Origin: Hemibagrus wyckioides
Taxonomy: Eukaryota > Chordata > Actinopteri > Siluriformes > Bagridae
Direction of reading: 5' to 3'
Assembly: GCF_019097595.1 (NCBI RefSeq)
Contig: NC_080718.1
Location: forward strand, 10,510,657 to 10,574,656
DNA length: 64,000 nucleotides
This document shows, piece by piece, positions 54,786 to 64,000 of this stretch. Made by a program: the position numbers and the translations under genes. Each line of letters opens with the position of its first letter. Positions within the stretch are counted from its first letter, which is position 1. The notes under the pieces were generated by a model that made no database searches, was not told the DNA's origin, and saw only the letters and a list, made by a program, of their open reading frames with translations.

Positions 54786-55489
54786 TAAAAGAATTGTCCA
54801 CTTCAGGGCAGCAGCATACCAACCTGATTGTTGTTGATCATTTTTCTATAATAGCACACTGTATTGTTTAATTTCTTACATGCTACACCATGATCTTTAA
54901 CATTACTACAGTACTGTAATGTACAAATCATCAACCTATTCACTAAGGTTTGTTTTTTTTATCAGCAGTTTGTGGGCAGTTTAGACAAATTACAACTGAG
55001 ACATGAGCTAATTACTTCCTTTAAGTGGGTAAGTGGACCAGGTTTTAATGCACATTAAGCATTTAACCATGTCTCACTCCCATGTATAATGAAAACGCGG
55101 AAAAACCAAATCCATTACTTCCCAAAGTTTCCGGGCACAGGATATTAAACCTGCATAAAACACTGTTAGCTATGAAAATTGGATTATAATCTGCCAAGCT
55201 TATATTAAATTCCCAGAAATCTGTGGGTATACAGAGTAAGCAGCTGTATTGCAGCAACATGCAATATTTCCCCCTTCATTAAGCAATTTACAGCATAAGC
55301 TGTGTGAATATAGCTATAAGGAGAAACACAGGAGTGTTTCACTGTCACTATAACGAGTGACATAAAAATTGGGTGTTTGTCAGTACACTGCCCTCTGTCA
55401 ATCATCTTTACTCTTTAGCTTATCAGTCTCTCTGTGACCTGTGCTCGTGGACTCTCATAAAACACTCCAGGAAACAACACACACCCACA

Positions 55490-55495
55490 CACCGA

Positions 55496-55531
<36 letters not shown>

Positions 55532-55740
55532 CTCTGTCTCACACACAAAAAAGCGTCTTGCATTACAAGCCTCCAAAAGAACAGGCGGTGAGCGTGCAAG
55601 TAACTGAAACACAGTGAGAGGAAGACAGATAGAAGAGGATCTGTAATAGAAAGCCTGCTAGAGAGGCTGTTGTACAGAGCGTGAGGATTCTGAGAGGTCC
55701 AAGCAAAAAGAGCGGGGAGGGAGGCTGAGTAAGGGGGCGA

Positions 55741-55786
<46 letters not shown>

Positions 55787-55834
55787 GACGGCTTGCCGAT
55801 TGCTCTCCCTGGTTTGTGTGCAGCCGTGGCAGCC
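55490..55834 (+). promoter_or_regulatory. ppp1r14d promoter/5' UTR with mirror CT and GA tracts
   Basis: A (CT)n tract (about 55497-55527) and a (GA)n tract (about 55745-55790) face each other across about 220 bases upstream of the ATG. Between them are TGAGCGTGCAAG and GCGGGGAGGGAGG. There is no TATA box at an obvious distance. The transcription start is not defined. Confidence 0.4.
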
Positions 55835-58800
55835 ATGGCGTCGGAACCAGGCACCCAGTCAAGGGTGATGTTTCAGACCAAAGAGGAGGAGCCCCCCCAT
55901 CGTAAGCTGGGCAAACTAACAGTAAAATACAACCGTAAAGACCTCCAGAGGAGATTGGACATTGAGGAATGGATTGACGGGCAGCTGCACCTGCTTTACG
56001 ACTGTGAGGTAAGAGACAAGAAGGGTCTGAGGTAGTTTATGTTAGACTGCTCAGTCTAAGTCCTAAGAGTGTTGCATGTTTGTTCTGGTATAAACCAGTT
56101 CTGTAAAGACAGGAGAGACTCAGCGTCAGTCTTTATCAATGATGGATTAACTAGTTCAGCTACCAGACCAAATTCTAAAATACTAAAGGACTAATTCTGC
56201 ACTGTGGCACTGATCTGGATATTGCAATGGAGAAGTGATCAGCGAGATCAGTTTTGCTTTCTCACAGCAGTACTTCAAATGACACGTCATGTATATCACT
56301 TGAGTGATACTATCTGACCTTAGGTATTCTCATACGCTTCCCTGCTGAGGCAGTGATCTGGCAAGAAATAATAACTCAACTCACAAGTACCTGTCTGAAA
56401 GCTAAGTCATTGTAAAGCCCGATAAAAACAATCCCTTTCTTTCTGCTAAATATCTACATAGCTATCCCTGGGTTTGACATGGGCTTGAACATACATCTAT
56501 AGTATGAACTTCACTGCTGGGTGATATTTTCATTTGCTTATCTATCTTATGCTTTTTTAAAATCCAAAGTGACATTTGAGACTGGATATAACAGAGCAGG
56601 TAAGTGAAGGGTCTCACTCAAGGACCCAGCTGTAGCAACTTGATGGTTTTGGGATTTGAACTCACAACCTTCCAATTAGTTGCTCAATGCCTTGAGCTCC
56701 TAGACATGGGATTGCCCATGTTTCTACTTGAGGAGGTGGTGGTGGGAAAACATGTGAGGGTAATTGTGAGGGTTATATGAAAATGCACTGTCGCTGGGGA
56801 TACCATGGCAACAAGGCTCAGGCTGCCATGTGCGATAGGCAAAACAGATGCCCACTGATCCATAATGAAAAAATGATGAGTGCTGATCCAAATACTGATG
56901 ATGATGATGATGATGAAGATGACATTGGGACACAAACACAGTCAGACAGGGAAGGACAAGAAACTACAAGTATGCCACTCAATTCTGAAAACGGCATATG
57001 ATGTTTGCTTTCCTTAATGGAAGAATCTGAATAGTTTTTAAAGTGATTTGTGTGACTCTCGGACACACAAAGGACCCTACTGAGTTGTAAATCCCGATTC
57101 CTGTCTCCGCTGATTATCAGTGGGCTCTCGACAGAACGACAGTGTCAGTTGGTGGGTTGCGGCAAAAACCTGCCTACTGTAGACTGCCAGGATCTGTATG
57201 AGATTCAGCTTACAGAGGAACAGTTTTAGTGTAGAGTTTATTGTTGATTCACTTTGGGAAAGCTATCTTGTTTTTGTTGATCATTTGTGGCTCGTAAGAT
57301 TTCTTTGAAATGAAAAGAAAATATATTAAAATCTCTCAACAATGTTATACGTTTAAACAAGAAGTGGTTGTGAAATCGTGATAGTGGATTACTGGCAATG
57401 TGGTAGATTATCTACTAAATTTCAAACACCATAAACAGTTGACATGTTTGTAAGAATCAGTTGATAAGCTGGTAGCGAACCATCACCTGACAGGTTCATA
57501 ACAGTCTGTAGATGGTTTGTTTACTGTACAGTATCTAAAGCGGTGTATCCAAACACATCCATTCAAAATCGAAATAATTAATAAATGAACAAACAAATAA
57601 TCAAATAAACAACAATAATAGTCCATATTAATATAAAATCACAAAACTATTCATTAGTATTATATCTAGCTAATTGATGCCAAATGGTTTCCAAACGAAA
57701 GACAGCTGACCTGAAGTTACCTTTTTACAATGGAGGAAGTCTAGTGCTGCAATCATTCTGTTCAGTCTCCATCAAACTGATTCATGTTTCTGTTGTGTGT
57801 GTGTGTTTTTTTTATAGATGTCTATGGCAAGCTTAAAACTAATAAAAATCCTAACATGGTATCGTGAATGCAAATTTGAAAAATTTATTCATTCATCTTT
57901 GCTGCTTTATCTAGGTCAGGCTTGTGATGGATCTTAAGCCTATCTCAGAAGCACTGGGTGTGAGGCAGGGATACACCCACCAAGGGACACCAGTTCATTC
58001 CAGGGCCATGTGCGCACATGTTCACTTGCTAATTCACCACAACTGCAATTTAGTGTAGCTAATATTTCTTTAGTTGGGAGGAAACCCAGAAGAAATCATC
58101 ATAGACATGGGAGAACATACACAGAGAATAAGGTGAGCTCAAGATTAAAGGTATATATGAGATGGCAAAGTCGATATCTAATCATTGATGAGATCTAGTA
58201 AAAAATTAGCTTTGGACAGAGTATGTTTACATACAAAGCGATCTGAACAGCCACAACATTTTGATGCACTAATATGCAAACATTCATTATGGTGTCTGCG
58301 GTATACACCATCCTATTGTTCTGTGGGCTGTTCAAACGCACAGTTATCTTTGTAGTGGTCAGACAGAATAGAATAAGAAGCATTTGTTTGTCACATATAC
58401 ATTGCAGCAGAGTGAAATTCTTTCTTATATATCAGCTTGGGGTCAGAGCACAAGGTCAGGCATAATACAGATTTACTGGAGCAGAGAGGGTTAAGAATTA
58501 GGATTTGAACCAACACCTTCATTCTCCAGAGAGCAGAATAATGGGTTTTACCTAATGGAAATGGTAGACAGGCAGCACATCCTCAGCACTGTCTGATCTT
58601 TTGTCCCTCTGCTTCACATGTCTGAGATGTATTTGTTTTTCATCGGTTCTGCTGTTGAACTAAGACTGTTTAATTGTATCCTACATCCCTTCAAAAGCAG
58701 GCAGTATAAATGCAGAACTTGAAAGGTTTCCTGAAGCATTCAATCCCTCTGGTGCTTTTAGGTGATATATGCAGAGTACTTTCCACAAGATATTAGGCAG

Positions 58801-61800
58801 ATTGTTGAGGCTGATTTCCTCCTGTGGTGTAGTTGATATATACAATATTTCAAATCTTCTGCTCCCTTCAAGGCTTTATAGAGGCCATGACCTAAAGTGC
58901 TAATTCAGATAGTTGTAATATTACTGAACAGCTTACTTTCATTTTTTCTTGGTACATTAATAAAAAAAAATCCTTCTTGAATGGCTAAATGTGTACACCA
59001 TAATCTCAGAGAGTAGAAAGAGTATAATTTCTTGATTTTTTATTTTTGAAAGATGCTTACATGCCACACAAACATCAAGAACTGTAACTATGGGGTTTCT
59101 TTTGTACTAGTAATTAGCTATTAAGCTCATACAGTTTTCTGTTTAGAAATCACTCAACAAGGTGCTAAGTCACAGTACATGAGTGGCAATGCATTTGTCC
59201 ACATGGTCAATAAAGAGGCTGAATTTTGCATGGCTTGGCTGAAAGGTTACGCTCTGGGTATGCCGAGTCTTCATGTGGAAGCGTTTACTGTCAGTCCCCT
59301 GTGTCACTGCATTAATTATTCATGCTCATCTCTAATGCATTCAGCCACTCATTGGATGCCACAGAAGCTCTGTGCATCTTTGACTGCATTTTCATGTACC
59401 ACAAATAAATAAATAAATAAATCATATAAACCAGGATGACTTCCTCCTGGCAAAGTTGTTTGAACAGAAGCCAAGGTGAATGCATGGAAGCTCAGCTGAA
59501 AAGCACTTTGGCTATATGAAAGCTATCATGGGGCCATCAACTAAAAATGTGATGGCCTTATGCTGAACAGAGAAATAGGAAATGTTTGGTTTTAAAAACA
59601 GAATTATTGTTTGTGTAATGAAGCCACACTACAAAATCAGTTACACTGACAGATACACTGAAGAAATCCTTTACAAAGATTGTAATTTTTATTGAATGGT
59701 CTCCGTTGTTGTATGCTGCAAAGTTATCCATGATAATGATATCTGTAGTAATGGTCTGAAGGAACAATAAATAAATATAATCACAAACACTCTTCTGTGA
59801 AGATATGTGTTGCGCTAACATGCCTTGCATAGTTACATCAACGACATATGCATAATACAAACAGAATATACTATCTGGTTTATATTCCCAACATAAATAT
59901 CAGTAGACTCTGATTATGTGAACTAATTATGTAATGAGCCAAGGAAACAAACATAAAATAAACAGCTTAGTGGGATAATATTCATTTGGTTTAATTAACT
60001 AATTAGTAAATTTCTAGAGGCAAATAAGCACAAAGACAGACAAACATCGGCTGTCCTGTCTTCCTGTATGCAAACTGGAACGTATGGAAAACATCTTGAG
60101 TTCCTATAAAAGGCTTTCTGAGAATTTGGGTAACTGTGCACTAAATGTTTCCTCACAAAAAGCTCATACTATAGATTTTCACATAAGATGTATCTTATGT
60201 GATACATAAGAATGTCTGATTCATAACATACTTTTAGTAGAAAAGTAGTCCTATAATTCTCTGGCAGGAAGTGGTGTAAGGATTAGTAGTAGACATTAGC
60301 TTTTGCAAGCACAGCGTTTCAAACAAGAGAGGTGTTAGGATTTGACACTAGAGCAGGCTATGTCCAAAATGTTCTTGTAATACTTGTCTCGAAATAAATT
60401 ATTCAGCCACCGGAGCTTCAACCAGACAATAATTTTGGCTCCGGTGTAGATAAATGATGATAGATGGATAGAACTCTTCAAATCTTCAAATGCCCCCAGA
60501 GCGTTACGAGGTCTATATCCAAGTGCCAGTTCAGCAGGGCCCGCTACAGTTGAATATTATATTACTTAAGAGTTGCAATATAATACTTTCTTTGTATATC
60601 TTAATAAAGAATTCCTTCTAGAATCATTAAAGTGCCATGTTACATTTTTCTAACAGAAGAAGGAAAAGCACTAAAAGATGTTAGCTTACATTACCATCAT
60701 TATGCTAATCTTGCTGTCTTCCATAGCAGTGGTCATTTGAATTTCTTTTTCAGCATTGTACTGAAGATAGTGTACTGTGTTTAGATGTCATTTTGGGCAA
60801 AAAATCGCAAATTTCCTGTCACTATCTTGCAATATATTATAGCGTGAAAATTGAAAAATGATCGTATTGTGACATTAGCATTGTGAGGGTCTGTATCCCA
60901 TTAATTCTTTACCCAGACGGAACAATACTTACAATACTATAACCATGATACCTATACGTAGAACATGTACAGTATAAGAGCTCTTCCAGTGACTAATCCA
61001 GTGAGAAAACGAACTGTCCAGCATTTATCATTTATCAGTTAGGACAAACTGAGCATTACAGGACTCAGTGAAGCTTCTCAGTCCCTCTTCACTGGAGCAG
61101 AGAAGCTGCAGTGTCAGATTTTGTCTGAGAGCTCATGACTAACACTGCGAGCAAATTCTGTTTTTTATTAAGAGTAACCTTTTTACTATTATTTTAGAAT
61201 CCATTTTGTAGAACTATTAGAAAATCTCATGAAACTGTCCATGAGACAGACAAAAAAATAACTTTAATGATGGAATAGCTTCTTCTTTTGCATGTGGTAC
61301 CCAATCATAACCTTGATATAATATCAGATTAAAGGCTTGGCCATTTATGTAGTAGCAAGTAAAATAAGATTGTGGCATTGTATACTTTAAGTATCTCTGT
61401 GTTTATCAGTGTAGGTGGTAAAGTGATGCAGAGCAAGGGACAATGTGAATGGGGTGCCAACCCATCACAGGGCACAATGGCACACACTTAAACACCCCTT
61501 GACGCACTATGGACAATTTGGAGATGCCAATCAGCCTACAAGACATGTCGTTGCAATTGTGGAGAAAATTGGAGTACCCAGCATAAACCCCCAAAACATG
61601 GAGAGAACATAGGGTAGAGGCAGGAATCAAACCCCCAATCCTGGATGTGTGAGGCTAACACGATAACCACTAAGCCTCCATGCCCCTCTAATTAAAGGCA
61701 TGTCACTGCAATAACTGGTCAGATCCGCTCAGACTGTGAAGTGAGTGTAGGCAGTACAGCATAACAACAAATGTTCTGTTTGGTTCCATTTAGAGATTTC

Positions 61801-63773
61801 ATATCACTTTGTAGCAGTAGACATAACCATTTTACTGTTCTGTTCTTACTGATCACTATATTTACACCATGGCTTTAGTATCACAAATCAGCAGATTCAG
61901 ACACAACAAGACTAACATACAAGAATTACTTCAAAATCAGGAATAATTAAAACCAATCATTATGTCTTTCGTTGTTCAAGAGCAATCACAATGGTTCTCT
62001 TTTTTCAAGACCAATCACAGTGTCTTTCTTCCTTTAAGACTAATCATATTGTCACTCTTCATTCAGGACTAATCACATTGTCTCTCTTCTTTCAAGACAA
62101 ATCACATTGTCTCTCTTCATTTCAAGACTAATCACAATGTCTTTCTTCCTTCAAGACCAATCATAGTGCCTTTCTTCCTTCAAGACCAATCACATTGTCT
62201 CTCTTCTTTCAAGAATAATCACTGTCTCTCTTCCTTTAAGACTGATCACAGTGTCTTTCTTTCCTTAAGACTAATCACTGTGTCTCTCTTCCTTCATGAC
62301 AAATCACAGTGTGTCTCTTCCTTCAAGACCAATCACATTGTCTTTCCTCCTTCAATACCAATCACAGTGTCTCTCTTCCTTCAAGACCAATCACTTTGTC
62401 TTTCCTCCTTCAAGACCAATCACTTTGTCTTTCCTCTTTCAAGACCAATCACAGCACCTTTCTTCCTTCAAGACAAACCACACTGTCTCTCTTTCTTCAA
62501 GACCAATCACATTGTCCTTCTTTTTCCAAGACCAATCACAGTGTCTTTCTACTTTCTATACCAATCACAGTGTCTTTCTTCCTTCAAGACCAATCACAGT
62601 GTCTCTCTTCATTCAAGACTAATCACAGTGTCTCTTTTCCTTCAAGACCAATCACACCGTCTTTCTTCCTTCAAGAAATCACAATTTTCTTTTTCTTCAA
62701 GGCTATACCATCCTTCTGCTGCCATTTCAGACTCTCTCTATTAGTGTCTCTCTCTTCAAGACCAATCATAGCACAAAGTTGGTCATATATTTAACATTAA
62801 TTTCTACCTAAATTTGTCCTTTGTCTTTGTGTATGGTTAAAGCCAATGCTGTCAGTTGGAAAACATCATTTTATGGAAAGATGGTTACAAGATTACATAT
62901 TAAAGAATAAAACATACCTATGTTCACTGTAGTTTAAAATCATTTATTGCATTTGTTAAAAGGGGATTGCTAGACCAAGCCGTGCTGATCCACATCCTTC
63001 GGAATGTCTGTCTTGGATTTTGGATTTCTATGATAAAGTCCATGAAATATCTAGACAATTTTAATTCTAAAAGTTCTGTCTGATGTACATCTTTGCTAAT
63101 TGTTTGAAACTGGCTGATTTACACATATACCTTGACTGGGAGACAAGTACTGATTCATTCATTCAGTTTTAGTAGCCGCTGTATCATGGTCAGGGTCACG
63201 GATCTGAAACCTTGTAACACTAGCGCAAGGTGTGAGAATTCACCCCAGATCAATGTGAATCACACACCCATAAACATACTTATTCACATCTAGGGGCAAT
63301 TTAGTGCAACTCTCTACCCATCAGCCTATTTTTCAAGAGCAGGAGAAAACCAGAGAACCTGCAGCAAACTCATGAGTACATACAGAGATAATGCTGAACT
63401 CCACACATACAATAACCCAAGCAATACTTGTAAAATAGAGCAGTTTGTTCCAGGTGTTCCAGGTGTTCCAGCTACCCATCTTGAGTATCTTAGAGTACCA
63501 ATCACATCTCTCTACTTTCAAGACCATAGTGTCTCTGTGCCATCTGAATTAAAATGAATTTGTCTCTAACTGCAATATAAGCTGCATTTAAATATGTTTC
63601 TGATGTTCTTGCATTCAAATTTATGATTTGCGTAAATTAAATATGGTTCTTGTATCAAAGCTTATCACTTCACACCTCACTTCTCTCCCCAGGAGGAAGA
63701 AATTCCTGAGTTAGAGATTGACATTGATGAACTTCTGGAGCTCACAGATGAAGAACAGAGAACCAGACTACAT
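55835..63773 (+). CDS. ppp1r14d: PPP1R14-family phosphatase 1 inhibitor, first two exons (partial)
   Basis: Cytosolic inhibitor of protein phosphatase 1/myosin phosphatase, activated by phosphorylation (family knowledge). Exon 1 is 55835-56008 (58 residues, ends GAG/GTAAGA) and exon 2 is 63693-63773 (27 residues, CTCTCCCCAG acceptor, CAT/GTAAGT donor). Both are phase 0. The sequence has KLTVKYNRKDLQRRLDIEEW, with Thr29 at the position of the regulatory Thr38 of CPI-17, then LYDCEEEEIPELEIDIDELL and ELTDEEQRTRLH. LQRRL and TDEEQRTRL fit PPP1R14D better than B or C, and SPINT1 is the expected neighbour; a fish R14B/C-like paralogue cannot be excluded. The N-terminus is short, 28 residues before Thr29. 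The start is GCCATGGC, a good Kozak context. The C-terminal exons lie beyond the window. Intron 1 is 7.7 kb. Confidence 0.88.
56545..56705 (-). mobile_element. tRNA-derived SINE, reverse copy
   Basis: The reverse complement reads GGAAGGTTGTGAGTTCAAAT (B-box region) then CCCAAAACCATCAAGTTGCT and a GCTGGGTCCTTGAGTGAGAC body. It lies in ppp1r14d intron 1. Confidence 0.6.
56898..56922. repeat. (GAT)n trinucleotide repeat
   Basis: Seven GAT units then GAAGATGAC. Open frames here on both strands are fortuitous. Confidence 0.85.
57885..58135 (+). repeat. Common teleost dispersed repeat
   Basis: ATTCATTCATCTTTGCTGCT, GTGTGAGGCAGGGATACACC and GGGAGGAAACCCAGAAG. Confidence 0.7.
58368..58560 (+). mobile_element. 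Retroelement 3'-end fragment
   Basis: TTGTTTGTCACATATACATT, GCAGCAGAGTGAAATTCTTT and GGAGCAGAGAGGGTTAAG, a motif set I recall from teleost LINE/SINE tails. Confidence 0.55.
59195..59400. promoter_or_regulatory. Candidate conserved intronic element
   Basis: A non-repetitive stretch in ppp1r14d intron 1 with TTAATTATTCATGCTC (homeodomain/octamer-like) and ACTCATTGGATGCC (inverted CCAAT). Balanced base composition, unlike the AT-rich surroundings. Confidence 0.2.
59405..59423. repeat. (AAAT)n
   Basis: Four to five AAAT units. Confidence 0.8.
59430..61390. other. Intron 1 of ppp1r14d, nothing recognised
   Basis: AT-rich without a transposon body or exon that I can support. It contains the imperfect palindrome ACATAAGATGTATCTTATGT near 60181. 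Confidence 0.4.
61400..61690 (-). repeat. Common teleost dispersed repeat, reverse, with tRNA-like head
   Basis: The reverse complement starts GGCTTAGTGGTTATCGTGTT, then GGGGGTTTGATTCCTGCC (A- and B-box-like). The ATGGAGAGAACATAGGG and CCAACCCATCACAGGGCACA segments follow. The tRNA-like head suggests the whole family is SINE-derived. Confidence 0.7.
61950..62782. repeat. 29-bp minisatellite, about 28 units
   Basis: Unit CAAGACCAATCACAGTGTCT followed by CTCTTCCTT. Because 29 is not a multiple of three and the unit lacks stops, all three plus frames stay open, giving artefactual proteins of 108-192 residues. Each unit carries CCAATCA. Confidence 0.95.
63150..63420 (+). repeat. Common teleost dispersed repeat
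   Basis: CATTCATTCAGTTTTAGTAG, GGTCAGGGTCACGGATCTGA, CAATTTAGTGCAACTC and GGAGAAAACCAGAGAACC. Confidence 0.65.
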
Positions 63774-64000
63774 GTAAGTTCTACATTGTTCTTTATCATG
63801 CACAATTCTGCTTACAACAGTATGACAATAGATCATAGTCTAAATCATGTTTTTCGTATTGGCTTCAAACATTATATATATATGTTTGTGCTCCTTCATT
63901 TGAACACACAGTATTATATTCCAAACTCATATCAGTCGGGATTTACTAAGGTTTAATATTTACTCTTGTTTATTCTTATTCTATATTGTGGTGTTGCTGA

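Noticed and set aside
55423..55862. Minus-strand Ser/Leu-rich frames of 99 and 143 residues
   Set aside because: They arise from the CT/GA tracts and overlap the ppp1r14d start on the other strand.
62166..62794. Three overlapping plus-strand frames of 108-192 residues resembling a repeat protein
   Set aside because: The 29-bp unit lacks stops, so all frames are open; the proteins are phase-shifted versions of each other.

Overview
The window is vertebrate nuclear DNA, almost certainly from a teleost fish. The genes are split into short exons by GT-AG introns. The dispersed repeats are of fish type: Tc1/mariner and hAT-like DNA transposons, tRNA-derived SINEs, L2-like LINE 3' ends, a Ty3/Gypsy chromodomain remnant, and very dense (AC)n and (AT)n microsatellites. 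An otophysan such as a catfish is my guess from repeat flavour; nothing here proves it.

Layout. From 1 to about 21 kb there is mostly non-coding, repeat-rich DNA. It holds a probable minus-strand gene of unknown identity: a non-coding first exon at a GC-rich promoter near 20.8-21.05 kb, a start-codon exon at 11.0 kb and a phase-compatible coding exon at 5.97 kb. From 19.4 to 22.6 kb lie two sister minisatellite arrays. From about 24.8 to 38 kb is spint1 (HAI-1), minus strand, for which ten coding exons join in one frame to 510 residues. From 40.1 to 46.8 kb is a collinear, decayed duplicate of the middle of spint1, interrupted by LINE, Tc1 and minisatellite sequence and by one orphan terminal exon. 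From 47.4 to 50.0 kb there are LINE and Gypsy remnants and a 27-bp palindrome. From 50.48 to 53.41 kb is a ten-exon minus-strand gene for a 279-residue protein that I cannot name; by eye its central part aligns with the mitoguardin (MIGA) domain. From 55.8 kb to the right edge is the plus-strand 5' part of a PPP1R14-family phosphatase-inhibitor gene, best matched to ppp1r14d, with exons at 55.8 and 63.7 kb.

Neighbourhood. As I recall the human map, PPP1R14D and SPINT1 are divergent neighbours on 15q15, and the same order and divergence are seen here. This supports both calls. The mitoguardin-like gene sits between them. spint1 encodes a membrane-anchored inhibitor of trypsin-like serine proteases; the PPP1R14 protein inhibits PP1/myosin phosphatase inside the cell. 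I see no shared pathway beyond conserved linkage.

Limits. Splice sites, reading phases and domain motifs were read by eye. First exons, poly(A) sites and transposon boundaries are approximate.
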